A stretch of DNA of 64,000 nucleotides from Wocania ichthyoenteri Th78 (GTDB lineage Bacteria > Bacteroidota > Bacteroidia > Flavobacteriales > Flavobacteriaceae): NCBI RefSeq assembly GCF_000789235.1, contig NZ_KN525716.1, forward strand, positions 3,392,100-3,456,099, in the 5' to 3' direction. Position numbers and translations under genes: made by a program. Each line of letters begins with the position of its first letter. Positions within the stretch are counted from its first letter, which is position 1. The notes under the pieces are model-generated. The model worked only from the letters and a program-made list of their open reading frames with translations. It was not told the DNA's origin and made no database searches. Below are positions 28,515-38,450 of the stretch, piece after piece.

Positions 28515-29207
28515 ATGGCATTGTGGAAAAATGATAAAGAGCTATTTAGTATAGCGAAAAAAGAACTTTTTGTTGCTTTGGTAGGTGATGTTTTAGATAA
28601 AATGGGATATTTGCATCAGTTTCTTTCACCAAATATAAAACCTGTTAGAAATGATATGGTTGTTATAGGAAGAGCGATGCCGGTACTGGAAGCTGATGTT
28701 TTTGTTGAATCTGCTATTGAAACAAACAATCCTTTAATGAAAAAACCATTTGGGATTATGTTTGAAGCGCTAGATAGCTTAAAAGAAAATGAAGTGTATA
28801 TCTGTTCTGGTTCTTCACCAAGATATGCTTTGTGGGGAGGGTTAATGAGTACAAGAGCTTTAAAGTTAAAAGCAGAAGGAGCTGTTGTTGATGGTTACTC
28901 AAGGGATACCAACGAAATAGAAAAATTAAATTTCCCTACGTTTTCGTTAGGAACTTATGCGCAAGATCAAGGCCCTAGAGGTAAAGTCATTGATTATCGC
29001 GTTCCTATTGAGTTCAATGGGATTCCTGTAAATCCGGGAGATGTCGTTTATGGCGATAGAGACGGGGTTTTAATAATTCCAAAAGGTGCCGTAGAAGAAG
29101 CTTTTACAGATGCTATAGAGAAAGCACGAGGTGAAAAATTAGTACAGAAAGCCCTAGAAGAAGGCATGAGTACAGTCGATGCTTTTAATAAATTTGGAAT
29201 TATGTAA
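28515..29207 (+). CDS. RraA-fold protein, likely keto-acid aldolase (copy A)
   Basis: The protein has 230 residues. It has the RraA/HMG-aldolase fold, with GDVLDKMGYLHQFL near the start and the active-site segment GAVVDGYSRDTNEI, in which the RD pair matches the pyruvate- and metal-binding residues of 4-hydroxy-4-methyl-2-oxoglutarate aldolase. GDVVYGDRDGVLIIP follows, as in the family. Family members include pyruvate-releasing aldolases and RNase E inhibitors; Bacteroidota lack a classical RNase E target, so an enzyme is more likely. In a cassette with SDR, lactonase and mannonate dehydratase it may split a 2-keto-3-deoxy acid into pyruvate and an aldehyde. That is inference. A close paralogue lies at 34118-34813. 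Confidence 0.8.
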   Translation: MALWKNDKELFSIAKKELFVALVGDVLDKMGYLHQFLSPNIKPVRNDMVVIGRAMPVLEADVFVESAIETNNPLMKKPFGIMFEALDSLKENEVYICSGSSPRYALWGGLMSTRALKLKAEGAVVDGYSRDTNEIEKLNFPTFSLGTYAQDQGPRGKVIDYRVPIEFNGIPVNPGDVVYGDRDGVLIIPKGAVEEAFTDAIEKARGEKLVQKALEEGMSTVDAFNKFGIM

Positions 29208-29227
29208 TTTCAATTAAAAAAAATAGA

Positions 29228-30031
29228 ATGAGTGGAATAAATTTAAAAGGAAAGAAAGCTTTAGTTACGGGTGGTTCTCAAGGGATTGGATCTCAAATTT
29301 GTAGAGAGTTGGCTTCACACGGAGCAGATATTTTTATTAACTATTTTACAAATAAAGAAAAAGCGGAAGTTTTAGCTTCAGAAATTAGAGAGACTTATAA
29401 AGTAAATGTATATGTTGGTGGTGCAAATGTTTCTAAATCAAATGAGGTTGAAGCTATGTTTCAACTAATGGATAAAGAGTTGAAAGGTATAGATATATTA
29501 ATAAACAATGCAGGTTCAGAAAGTAATAGCCATATTTTAGATATGGATGAGGTTGAATGGGATCGTGTCAATAATATTAATTTAAAAGGCCCTTTTTTAT
29601 GCGCACAACAAGCTGGCAGAAGAATGGAAAAGTCTGGTGGAGGCGTTATTATTAATATTTCATCTATTCACGATACCGTTCCAAGAAAAGGATTGGCACA
29701 TTATTGTACAGCAAAAGGAGGTTTAAAAATGCTGACTAAGTGTTTGTCATTAGAACTTGCAGAAAGTAATATAAGAGTCATTTCTGTGGCTCCTGGAGCA
29801 ATCGAAACAGAAATGAATCGTAAAGAAATTGCCAATTTTGGTGTCGAAAAATTTGAAGCGTGGATTCCACAGGGGCGAATAGGAAATGTAAAAGATGTGT
29901 CGCCTACTATTGCTTTTTTATGTTCAGATATGGCGAGTTATATAACGGGTATTGATATTTATATTGATGGAGGCTATATGCAATCAACCATACCTTACGA
30001 TCCACGTCCACCTAGAAAAAACAACATTTAA
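29228..30031 (+). CDS. Short-chain dehydrogenase/reductase (SDR), cassette A
   Basis: The protein has 267 residues. The cofactor motif is TGGSQGIGS near residue 14, INNAGSE follows as the NNAG motif, INISSI holds the catalytic serine, and YCTAK is the YxxxK pair. The C-terminus has VAPGAIETEMNRKEI and the usual ITGIDIYIDGGY. Glucose 1-dehydrogenase-like SDRs of this kind oxidise free aldoses to lactones, which fits the lactonase gene 12 bp downstream. Alternatively it could reduce or oxidise a keto acid. The exact substrate cannot be read from sequence. It lies 20 bp after the RraA-fold gene. Confidence 0.88.
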   Translation: MSGINLKGKKALVTGGSQGIGSQICRELASHGADIFINYFTNKEKAEVLASEIRETYKVNVYVGGANVSKSNEVEAMFQLMDKELKGIDILINNAGSESNSHILDMDEVEWDRVNNINLKGPFLCAQQAGRRMEKSGGGVIINISSIHDTVPRKGLAHYCTAKGGLKMLTKCLSLELAESNIRVISVAPGAIETEMNRKEIANFGVEKFEAWIPQGRIGNVKDVSPTIAFLCSDMASYITGIDIYIDGGYMQSTIPYDPRPPRKNNI

Positions 30032-30043
30032 TTATTCAAAATA

Positions 30044-31090
30044 ATGGCATTTTTAACTTTTTTTGCAGGCAGTTATACCCAAATGTTAATACCAGAAATT
30101 GTTGGTAAGGGAAGTGGGATTTATACCGTTCAGCTAAATAACGAAACAGGTGAGCTAAGTATTTTACACACACTAAAAACTGTGAATCCTAGTTATTTAG
30201 TGCTAAGTAAAGATCGAAAGTTTTTATACTGTAATACTGAAGTTGATGCAGCATTCAATCCAAAAGTTCAAGCGTATAAAATAAACGAAAGTTTTTCATT
30301 AGAATTTTTAAATGAACAGCCTATTCCGGGAGGATTTCCTTGTCATATAGAAAAATTTAAAAACCATATTTTGGTAGCTTGCTATCAAACAGGAAATATT
30401 ATTCAGTACACATTAAATGAGTTGGGTAAACTTCAACCATACACTAAAAACCATCAGCATTTTGGTTCCAGTATAAATAAAGACCGTCAGGAAAGTCCAC
30501 ACGCACACCAAGTTGCTGTTCATCCAAACAAAAGTCAAGTTTTTGTTTGTGATTTGGGGATAGATATCATTAAAGCATATCATTTTAAAAAGGAAGTGTT
30601 TTTAGCAGATGAGCAAAATGATATTGCCATCACAAAAGGTGGAGGTCCTCGTCATATAGTATTTAATAAAAATGGAAAATATGCCTATGCTATAAACGAA
30701 TTGTCGGGTGCTATTTCTGTTCTTAAAAATAGTGAAAACAGGTTTGAAGAAATAAATACGTATAACACACTGCCATCAACTTATAAAGGTCTTCCAAGTG
30801 CTTCAGCGATAAGAATCCACCCAAATCAAAAGTTTTTATATGCGGCAAACAGAACATTAGATGCTATAACCATTTTTAAAATAAATGAAGATAAATTAGA
30901 GGTTACAGATTATCATTATACAAATGGTAAAGAATTACGAGAATTTAATATAACACCAAACGGAAAATGGTTAATTGCTTGCCATCAAAATTCTGATGAC
31001 ACCATAGTTTATCAAATAAAATCAGATGGGAAGTTAACAGAAAGATATAGAACACAAGATTTAAAAACACCCGTTTGCGTTGTTTTTTAA
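30044..31090 (+). CDS. Lactonase-family seven-bladed beta-propeller (6-phosphogluconolactonase-like)
   Basis: The protein has 348 residues and no clear signal peptide. Repeats across its length follow the lactonase propeller pattern: NPSYLVLSKDRKFLYC, SPHAHQVAVHPNKSQVFV, GGGPRHIVFNKNGKYAYA, SASAIRIHPNQKFLYAANR and LREFNITPNGKWLIA. The family includes YbhE-type 6-phosphogluconolactonases and cyclases. Downstream of an SDR and upstream of an aldonate dehydratase, it most plausibly opens a sugar lactone, for example mannono-lactone, to the aldonic acid. That substrate is inference. The gap to the next gene is 54 bp. Confidence 0.85.
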   Translation: MAFLTFFAGSYTQMLIPEIVGKGSGIYTVQLNNETGELSILHTLKTVNPSYLVLSKDRKFLYCNTEVDAAFNPKVQAYKINESFSLEFLNEQPIPGGFPCHIEKFKNHILVACYQTGNIIQYTLNELGKLQPYTKNHQHFGSSINKDRQESPHAHQVAVHPNKSQVFVCDLGIDIIKAYHFKKEVFLADEQNDIAITKGGGPRHIVFNKNGKYAYAINELSGAISVLKNSENRFEEINTYNTLPSTYKGLPSASAIRIHPNQKFLYAANRTLDAITIFKINEDKLEVTDYHYTNGKELREFNITPNGKWLIACHQNSDDTIVYQIKSDGKLTERYRTQDLKTPVCVVF

Positions 31091-31144
31091 GTTAAGGAAA
31101 TACAAGTATTAGGAGAATAAAAAGTTTATAAATTTAAGAGTAAT

Positions 31145-32218
31145 ATGAAATTAGGGTTTGGATTATATAAGCATATGCTAAATGAAGCACATTATAAATT
31201 TTCAAAACAATGCGGTGCCACTCATTTAGTGATTCATTTGGTAGATTATTTCGGGCACGAAAAAAATAATAAAGAAAATGCAAATCAGCCAATAGGAGAA
31301 AATGAAGGATGGGGAAAAGCAGGCTCAGCAAATCAAATTTGGACTTTAGAAGAACTTTTAGCTATTAAAAAAGAAATTAATTCTTACGGATTAGAGTTAG
31401 AAGCCATTGAAAATTTTGATCCAGCACATTGGCACGATATTTTGTTAGATGGCCCTAAAAAAGAAGCGCAAATAGAAGATTTGAAGCAGTTAATTCGTAA
31501 TGTAGGAAAAGCAGGAATCCCTGTTTTTGGATATAATTTTTCCTTAGCAGGAGTTGCAGCTCGCGATGTTGGTGAATATGCTAGAGGAGGTGCTGTTTCA
31601 GTAGGAATGAACGGTGGAAATGATACTCCAATTCCAAATGGAATGGTTTGGAATATGGTGTATGACGAAAATGCTCCCGAAGGAACAATTCCACGAATTA
31701 GTCACGACGAATTATGGAGTAGATTACAGTATTTTTTAAACGAATTAATTCCTGTTGCTGAAGAGGCAGGTGTAAAGTTAGCAGCACATCCAGATGACCC
31801 GCCAATGCCTTATGTTAGAAATACACCAAGGTTAGTATATCAGCCAGAGATGTATCAAAAATTAATTGATATGAAACCTAGCAATTCAAATAATTTAGAG
31901 TTTTGTTTAGGTTCTATAGCAGAAATGACAGAAGGTGATGTATACGAAGCCACAGATAGTTACAGCAAGCAAGAAAAAATCGCCTACATCCATTTTAGAA
32001 ATATCGTTGGGAAAGTTCCAAACTATAAAGAAGTTTTTGTAGATGAAGGAGATATAGACATGATGAAAATTTTGAAGATATTAAAGAAAAATAATTTTGA
32101 AGGTGTTTTAATTCCGGACCATACACCTCAAATGACTTGTGATGGAGCTTGGTATGCAGGTATGGCATATGCCATGGGTTATATGAAAGGACTCATAAAA
32201 ATGATTAACAATAATTAG
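31145..32218 (+). CDS. Mannonate dehydratase (UxuA family)
   Basis: The protein has 357 residues with a xylose isomerase-like TIM barrel. Family hallmarks are AAHPDDPP in the barrel core, FCLGSIAEM, YIHFRNIVG and the C-terminal LIPDHTPQM segment. These hold the metal ligands of D-mannonate dehydratase, which converts D-mannonate to 2-keto-3-deoxy-D-gluconate. It is somewhat shorter than E. coli UxuA (about 390). No uronate isomerase or fructuronate reductase gene is nearby, as would be expected for a glucuronate pathway. Here the aldonate may instead come from direct oxidation of mannose through the SDR and lactonase of the same cassette. The next gene is 316 bp away. Confidence 0.88.
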   Translation: MKLGFGLYKHMLNEAHYKFSKQCGATHLVIHLVDYFGHEKNNKENANQPIGENEGWGKAGSANQIWTLEELLAIKKEINSYGLELEAIENFDPAHWHDILLDGPKKEAQIEDLKQLIRNVGKAGIPVFGYNFSLAGVAARDVGEYARGGAVSVGMNGGNDTPIPNGMVWNMVYDENAPEGTIPRISHDELWSRLQYFLNELIPVAEEAGVKLAAHPDDPPMPYVRNTPRLVYQPEMYQKLIDMKPSNSNNLEFCLGSIAEMTEGDVYEATDSYSKQEKIAYIHFRNIVGKVPNYKEVFVDEGDIDMMKILKILKKNNFEGVLIPDHTPQMTCDGAWYAGMAYAMGYMKGLIKMINNN

Positions 32219-32534
32219 ATGTTAAAAAAAACTGAAAAAGTTTGATAAGCAATATGTTTATAAATACTTGGCGAGATTTTTTAACTTTCTCGATGTATAT
32301 TCCATTTTAACCAATTCTGTTTTAGACTTATTGTATGTGTAGCTATTGTAACACACTTATAATACTATATTTAGACTGTGCATTATTTGTTTTGTTTTTT
32401 GCATTTTGATTAGTTTTGTGTTAATTTATTGCAAATATAGAGGAGGTTAAAGAAAATCTAAAACAATTGAGTATGTAGATAGTGCTGTATTTTTGATGTT
32501 TTATTCTAAATAATTTAATATTAGCATATCCATA
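32219..32534 (+). promoter_or_regulatory. 316-bp intergenic region with a promoter for cassette B
   Basis: No gene is seen. TAGTTTTG at 32411-32418 matches the TAnnTTTG -7 box. TTTG at 32386-32389 or 32391-32394 serves as the -33 element with 21- or 16-bp spacing. This gives a leader of about 110 nt before the symporter gene. No copy of the LacI palindrome is present here, so cassette B may have separate control. Confidence 0.5.
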
Positions 32535-34094
32535 ATGAATCTTTCCACATTAGATGTAATTGTTTTCGTGTGTTATTTTTTACTAGTTCTTTCGGTCGGT
32601 ATAGGAGTTACATTTTTTTTAAAAAGAAAACAATCATCAAAAGATTATTTTTTTGCAGGTAATTCATTGCCTTGGTGGGTTATAGGGTCTTCAGTTATAG
32701 CTGCAAATATTTCTGCAGAGCAATTCATTGGAATGACGGGGTCTGGTTATGCCATAGGCTTAGGAATTGCTACTTATGAATGGTTGGGAGCTATTGGTCT
32801 ATTAATAGTTGCTAAATACTTTTTACCCATCTACTTAAAAAATGGCATTTACACTATGCCAGGGTTTTTAGAAAAACGTTACGATTCTAGATTAAGAATT
32901 AGTCTTGCTGTATTTTGGCTATTAGTATATTGGTTTGTTAATTTATCATCTGTCTTTTATTTAGGAGCTTTAGTTTTAGAAGACTTTTTAGGTTTGTCAC
33001 TAATACAATGGATTTTAGTGTTGGCAGTTTTATCGGCAATATATGCTGTAATTGGAGGTTTAAAAGCCGTAGCCTATACAGATGTTATTCAGGTTATTTT
33101 CTTAGTTGCTGGAGGACTTTTAACAACGTTTTTCGTATTAAAGGCTATTAGTAATTCTAACGACATCTTTTTGGGCTTAAAAATGCTTTATGAAAAGGCA
33201 CCAGAAAAATTTGATTTAATTCTTAGTGAGACCGATCCAAATTACAAGTACTTGCCAGGTATAGGTGTCATATTAGGAGGTCTTTGGGTTGCAAATATTG
33301 CATATTTTGGTTGTAACCAATACCTAATTCAACGTTCTCTTGCTGCTAAAAATATTAGAGAGGCACAAAAAGGAATGGCATTTGCAGCATTTTTAAAGCT
33401 TTTTATTCCACTAATTGTTGTGCTTCCAGGTATTGCTGCATTTGTTTTACAGGCAGATATTGCTAAACCAGACGAATCTTACCCTTGGTTATTAAACACC
33501 TTTATACCTTCAGGTTTTAAAGGGTTAGCATTTGCTGCTTTAATTGCTGCAATTGTGTCATCATTAAGCTCAATGGTAACGAGCGCTTCAACCATTTTTA
33601 CTTTTGATATTTACAAACCAATTTTCAATAAAAATGTAAAAGATAGCAAGCTAGTTTTTGTAGGTAGAATTATGAGTGCCGTTTCATTAATTATAGCCGT
33701 TTTAGTAGCGCCATTATTATCTTCATTAGAGCAGGCCTTTCAATTTATTCAAAACTTTACAGGCATGGTAACACCAGGTATAGTTGTAGTGTTTTTGTTT
33801 GGTTTGTTTTGGAAAAAAGCCAGCTCTTTAGGAGCTTTATGGACAGTAATATTAACAATTCCTGTTTCATTATTACTAGATTTACTTATTACAGATTTAC
33901 CTTTTTTAGATAGAATGGGACTTTCTTTTCTAATTTTATCTGTAGTATTAATTAGTGTTACCTTTTTATTTAAGAAAGATGGTAAAGACATTATAAAAAC
34001 AAATAAAGGAATCTATAAAACAGATATGATATTTAATGTGGCCTCTATAATTATTTGCGCATTACTTGGTGTTTTATATTATACTTTTTGGTAA
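32535..34094 (+). CDS. Sodium:solute symporter (SSS family, SglT-like)
   Basis: The protein has 519 residues with about 13-14 membrane segments. It shows SSS features: FFAGNSLPWWVIGSSVIAAN in the first helices, AEQFIGMTGSGYA, YTDVIQVIFLVAGG with the core fold, and AALIAAIVSSLSSMVTSAST, which carries the sodium-site serines. SglT-like members import glucose, galactose or related sugars and sugar acids with Na+. It opens cassette B, 23 bp before the second RraA-fold gene, in the same relation as the sugar porter of cassette A. Its sugar is unknown; galactose would fit the GH2 and dehydratase encoded behind it. Confidence 0.92.
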   Translation: MNLSTLDVIVFVCYFLLVLSVGIGVTFFLKRKQSSKDYFFAGNSLPWWVIGSSVIAANISAEQFIGMTGSGYAIGLGIATYEWLGAIGLLIVAKYFLPIYLKNGIYTMPGFLEKRYDSRLRISLAVFWLLVYWFVNLSSVFYLGALVLEDFLGLSLIQWILVLAVLSAIYAVIGGLKAVAYTDVIQVIFLVAGGLLTTFFVLKAISNSNDIFLGLKMLYEKAPEKFDLILSETDPNYKYLPGIGVILGGLWVANIAYFGCNQYLIQRSLAAKNIREAQKGMAFAAFLKLFIPLIVVLPGIAAFVLQADIAKPDESYPWLLNTFIPSGFKGLAFAALIAAIVSSLSSMVTSASTIFTFDIYKPIFNKNVKDSKLVFVGRIMSAVSLIIAVLVAPLLSSLEQAFQFIQNFTGMVTPGIVVVFLFGLFWKKASSLGALWTVILTIPVSLLLDLLITDLPFLDRMGLSFLILSVVLISVTFLFKKDGKDIIKTNKGIYKTDMIFNVASIIICALLGVLYYTFW

Positions 34095-34117
34095 AAACTG
34101 ACAGAATAAATTATGTT

Positions 34118-34813
34118 ATGAAAAAATTTTGGAATAATGATGATGAACTTTTTGCTGCGGCAAAAAAAGAATTGTTTACAGCAGTTGTAGGTGATGCAAT
34201 GGATAAAATGATGTTATTGCATCAATTTCTTCCGCCAAAAATACAACCATTAAAAGATGAAATGTTTCTTATTGGTCGTGCAATGCCTGTTTTAGAAGCA
34301 GATACTTTTGAAGAGCTTAGTCATGGCAGTAATAATCCTTTAATGTCAAAACCTTTTGGCTTAATGCTTGAAGCTTTAGATGATTTAAAAAAGAATGAAG
34401 TTTATATTTGTTCAGGCGCTTCCCCGAATTATGCTTTGGTGGGAGAATTAATGATGACTAGAGCAAAAATGTTAGGTGCTGCAGGCGCCGTAGCAAATGG
34501 GTACTCTAGAGATACTTTTGGAATGCTAGAATTAGATTTTCCAATATTCTCCTATGGCAATTATGCGCAAGATCAAGGCCCAAGAGGAAAAGTAATAGAT
34601 TTTAGGGTACCGATTGAAATGGATGGTGTACGTATTAATCCTGGAGATATTATAGTTGGAGATGTAGATGGAGTTTGTGTAGTACCTCAAGAGCAAGAAG
34701 AAGAAGTATTTCTTAGAGCCTTTGAAAAAGCTAGGGGAGAAAAAACAGTGTTAAAGGCCATTCAAGAAGGAATGAGTGCAGTAGATGCTTGGAACAAGTA
34801 TCAAATAATGTAA
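34118..34813 (+). CDS. RraA-fold protein, likely keto-acid aldolase (copy B)
   Basis: The protein has 231 residues from the ATG at 34118; the longer in-frame start overlaps the symporter gene and adds no family sequence. It is a close paralogue of the protein at 28515-29207, with long shared blocks such as GRAMPVLEAD, NYAQDQGPRGKVID and the AWNKYQIM end. The active-site segment reads GAVANGYSRDTFGM: the RD pair is kept, but the DG of copy A is NG here. GDIIVGDVDGVCVVP follows. It probably has a related reaction with a different substrate, matched to the second dehydratase of cassette B. It ends 13 bp before the GH2 gene. Confidence 0.8.
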   Translation: MKKFWNNDDELFAAAKKELFTAVVGDAMDKMMLLHQFLPPKIQPLKDEMFLIGRAMPVLEADTFEELSHGSNNPLMSKPFGLMLEALDDLKKNEVYICSGASPNYALVGELMMTRAKMLGAAGAVANGYSRDTFGMLELDFPIFSYGNYAQDQGPRGKVIDFRVPIEMDGVRINPGDIIVGDVDGVCVVPQEQEEEVFLRAFEKARGEKTVLKAIQEGMSAVDAWNKYQIM

Positions 34814-34826
34814 AAACAGGTTGATT

Positions 34827-37800
34827 ATGAAAAATTTAAGTCTTAAAATAGTATTGTTGTTTTTTATAGCAACGTTTAGCGCTGTACAAGCCCAAACTGG
34901 TAATGAGGTTTCAGTTGCATATAACGATAGTGGTAATAATGACAATCAACCTTTCCTGGTTCTTGGTGAAAACTATACGTTCCCCGATGAAAAATTAGGT
35001 AATGAAGTTGATAGGTCCTGTAACTTTGGTTCTAAAATTATTTATGCTTTTGATAATATAGATATCAATGCAACATATTCATTAAGAGCCGTTTTTGTTT
35101 CAGATAAGGATAGAACAATTAACATTACAGCCGATGGTAATATAATAGGAGAACCAATAAAACTTAGCAAAGGCTCAAGAAAAGAAATTAATCTGCAACT
35201 GCCTGCAAAGTCCTATGCTTATAAACAATTAGTTCTTGTTTTTGAATTGGTTTCAGGAATCAGTGTTGTTATTTCAGAACTAGAAATATATTCTTCGAAC
35301 AAAACTTCACTTACACCGTTTAGTGCTTCAAGGCAAAAAGAATTAATTAAATCAACTTCTTTTGAAATAAAAGAAAAGATTGAGGTTGAAAAGTTTTTAC
35401 CTCAATATACGCCTAGACCAATAAAAGTTAATAAAGTGTATAATCCTATTTTGACGCTAAATGGTGATTGGAAATTTAATGAAAAACCTGAAGTAGATTT
35501 TCATAAAACAAACGCATCTAGCAAATGGAATACCATTAACGTACCTGGAGAATGGGCAATGCAAGGGTATAAAGTAGATTCAGCTGCATTTGCAGGATAT
35601 GAGAGAAAATTCAATATCCCGACAGATTGGAAAGGTAAACGTGTTAAGCTTCGTTTTGATGGTGTTTCTAGTGAATGTACCGTTTGGATTAACGGTCAAG
35701 AAGTCGGTTCGCATATGGGAGGCATGACTGCTTTTGAATTTGACGTTACCAAATACCTAAGAGATGATACCAATAGCGTTTCTTTAAAAGTGCGAAATGA
35801 ATCTTTAGCAGATATGTTAGGGAGTTTAACGCAATATGCGGCACATCAAATAGGTGGTATAACAAGAAAAGTAACTCTTTTTGCTGTGCCAGAAGTACAC
35901 TTGTCTGATATAAGAATTGTTACAGATTTAGATGAAAACTATACAAATGCCATATTAAAATTAAAATTAGAGATCACCAATCTTGGAATAACAATCGCTA
36001 AAAATAAGTCTTTAAGATTTACACTTCCAGAAGAGAATTTGGTAAAAGAGTTTAACATTCAAAACATAAATGTTGGAGAAACAATCACTAAAATTATTGA
36101 AATACCTGTAGAAAATCCTAAAAAATGGACGAATGAAACTCCAAATATGTATGATTTTTATACTGATATTTTAGATGAAAATAATTTATCTGAAAGAGTT
36201 GCAAATAGAATAGGTTTTAGAGAGGTAGAATTACGAGGAAGTGAATTGTTAGTAAACGGTGTGTCGGTAAAATTAAGAGGCGTAAATAGACATGAAGTGC
36301 ACCCGCTTACAGGAAGAGTTCTTAATCAAGAAACTTGGGAAAAAGATATAGAATTATATAATAAAGCAAACTGTAATTACATACGTACATCACATTACCC
36401 ACCCGGAGAAGAGTTTATAGCACTTTGTAATGAAAAAGGGATGTTTGTTGAGGTAGAAGCACCTATTTGTTGGATAGGACATCACGCTAACAAAAATTGG
36501 CTAGAGCTAGATTATAAGGATGAAAAGTATTTCCCATATATGTTACAGGCCAATATGGAAACCATTCAGTTTTATAGAAATCATCCATCAATTATCTTTT
36601 GGTCAGCTGCTAATGAGTCTTATTGGAACTATAATTTTGCAAAGCTTATGAAGTATGTTGATGCTGCAGATACCACAAGACCAAATGCTTTTCATGATCA
36701 AGGGTACGGAGGGTTTAATAATCAAGGTAGTACGGCTAGTATAGCAAATATTCATTATCCAGGACCTAATGGTTATAAAAAAGCAGCAGACTTTAACAAA
36801 CCTTTAATCTATGGTGAATATTGCCATTTAAACGTTTATAACCGTAGAGAGCTTATTACAGACCCAGGCGTTCGTAATGATTGGGCAATGGCATTGGCGC
36901 CAACTTGGGAAAACATGTATTATACAAAAGGTATTTTAGGTGGTGCTATATGGTCTGGAGTCGATGATATTTTTCAAATGCCTAACGGAGATGCCGTTGG
37001 TTATGGCCCTTGGGGTCCAATTGATGGATGGAGAAGAGAAAAACCAGAATATTGGCACGTTAAAAAAGTATATAGCCCAATACGAGTTTTAACAAAGCAG
37101 CTAGATGTTCAAAACACATTTAAAGTAGAAATAGAGAACAGGTACTCTTTTATTAACTTAAAATCGGCTAAAGTTGTTTGGTCATACGGTGAAGAAGAAG
37201 GTGTGGTTTTTCCGGACATTGAGCCTGGTCAAACTGGGTTTACGAAAATTAGTGTTCAAAATCTTCTTGAAAATGAAAAACTGAATATAAAAGTATACGA
37301 CCCTAGAGGTTTTTTAACTGATGAATTTGTGATTCCTGTGGGAGAGCAAACCTATAGCGAGGTAGTAAAACAAAAAGCTTCAGTAAAAACTAAGTTTAAT
37401 GTTACTAAATCTGAAATTACCATTAAAGGAACTGGTTTTGAATGTGTAGTTAGTAAGGTAACAGGGCAAATAATCTCACTTAAAAAGAACAATAGCTTAG
37501 TTTTAAATGGTGGACCTTGGTTAATGGCATTGCCTTTAGATGGCGAAGGTTGCGAACCAGATCATGATGCCAATATACCTCCATTTAATGACTTAGCTGC
37601 AAACTGGAAAGCCACATCAGTCCAAGCCCAAAAAGAAGGAAGTGACATTAAAGTATCAGTAAAGGGAGCTTACAATGAATTTATTGGAGATTATACTTTA
37701 ATGATTAATGCTAATGGCGAATTAACAATAGACTATTCATTTACAAGTAAAATTGATGTAAATCCAAGACAATGGGGAATGGTGTTTAACGCGCCAAAGA

Positions 37801-38231
37801 GCTACAACACGCTATTCTGGAATAGAGAAGGCAGATGGACGTCTTACCCTTCAAAACATATAGGGAGAACTTTTGGTGAAGCACCGATATTTTATGAAGG
37901 TGTACCCGATAAAATAAATCCTAGAGAAGAGCCTTTATGGCATTGGAGCATGGATTTTAATAAGTTAGGAAGTAATGATTTTAGGTCTACTAGAAGAAAT
38001 TTTAATTATGCAGGATTAAAAAATAATAACGGTCAACAAGTAATGGCTATATCAAGTGATGCTACACAGCATTGGCGTTCATGGCTTAATGGTGATGATG
38101 TGCAATTTTTAGTTGCTAAATTTGTTACTGCGGGTAATGAGCTGTTTTTAGGAAGTTATTATGAACCAACCAGAGTTCCATTAAAAGTAGGAGATATCAT
38201 ATCTGATGAGATTAAAATTCAGATAAAATGA
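34827..38231 (+). CDS. GH2 beta-glycosidase (beta-galactosidase-like), exported
   Basis: From the ATG at 34827 the protein has 1134 residues, with a cleavable signal peptide ending near VQAQ. An extra N-terminal beta-sandwich (about residues 25-170) precedes the GH2 jelly-roll (GEWAMQGYKVDSAAFAGYER), the Ig-like domain and the TIM barrel (LRGVNRHEVHPLTGR). The acid/base is about E597 in SAANESYW and the nucleophile about E664 in IYGEYCHLN. C-terminal beta-domains fill residues 760-1134. LacZ-like architecture suggests beta-galactosidase, but GH2 also includes glucuronidases and mannosidases. Placement in cassette B beside a galactonate dehydratase-like gene favours galactose release. The extension makes it longer than E. 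coli LacZ (1024). Confidence 0.88.
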   Translation: MKNLSLKIVLLFFIATFSAVQAQTGNEVSVAYNDSGNNDNQPFLVLGENYTFPDEKLGNEVDRSCNFGSKIIYAFDNIDINATYSLRAVFVSDKDRTINITADGNIIGEPIKLSKGSRKEINLQLPAKSYAYKQLVLVFELVSGISVVISELEIYSSNKTSLTPFSASRQKELIKSTSFEIKEKIEVEKFLPQYTPRPIKVNKVYNPILTLNGDWKFNEKPEVDFHKTNASSKWNTINVPGEWAMQGYKVDSAAFAGYERKFNIPTDWKGKRVKLRFDGVSSECTVWINGQEVGSHMGGMTAFEFDVTKYLRDDTNSVSLKVRNESLADMLGSLTQYAAHQIGGITRKVTLFAVPEVHLSDIRIVTDLDENYTNAILKLKLEITNLGITIAKNKSLRFTLPEENLVKEFNIQNINVGETITKIIEIPVENPKKWTNETPNMYDFYTDILDENNLSERVANRIGFREVELRGSELLVNGVSVKLRGVNRHEVHPLTGRVLNQETWEKDIELYNKANCNYIRTSHYPPGEEFIALCNEKGMFVEVEAPICWIGHHANKNWLELDYKDEKYFPYMLQANMETIQFYRNHPSIIFWSAANESYWNYNFAKLMKYVDAADTTRPNAFHDQGYGGFNNQGSTASIANIHYPGPNGYKKAADFNKPLIYGEYCHLNVYNRRELITDPGVRNDWAMALAPTWENMYYTKGILGGAIWSGVDDIFQMPNGDAVGYGPWGPIDGWRREKPEYWHVKKVYSPIRVLTKQLDVQNTFKVEIENRYSFINLKSAKVVWSYGEEEGVVFPDIEPGQTGFTKISVQNLLENEKLNIKVYDPRGFLTDEFVIPVGEQTYSEVVKQKASVKTKFNVTKSEITIKGTGFECVVSKVTGQIISLKKNNSLVLNGGPWLMALPLDGEGCEPDHDANIPPFNDLAANWKATSVQAQKEGSDIKVSVKGAYNEFIGDYTLMINANGELTIDYSFTSKIDVNPRQWGMVFNAPKSYNTLFWNREGRWTSYPSKHIGRTFGEAPIFYEGVPDKINPREEPLWHWSMDFNKLGSNDFRSTRRNFNYAGLKNNNGQQVMAISSDATQHWRSWLNGDDVQFLVAKFVTAGNELFLGSYYEPTRVPLKVGDIISDEIKIQIK

Positions 38232-38450
38232 ATTATCTTTCGCGAGCACATTAATATCATTAAACATTTAGAAAATCTAAATTCTAGATCATGACGAAGT
38301 AAAGTTGAATTATTAATGGCTGACTATGATAGTCATTTGGGGAAACAATTTTAATATCTCAGGCCAAAAGTTAAGGGTAAAACAAACAAGAAGAAATGAT
38401 GTTGTTTTTGGAAGAGTAACATTAAATCATTAACCATAAAATAAATAATA

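Noticed and set aside
31145-32218. Reading the TIM-barrel protein as a xylose isomerase-like epimerase
   Set aside because: HPDDPP and PDHTP motifs are specific to mannonate dehydratase and were judged decisive.
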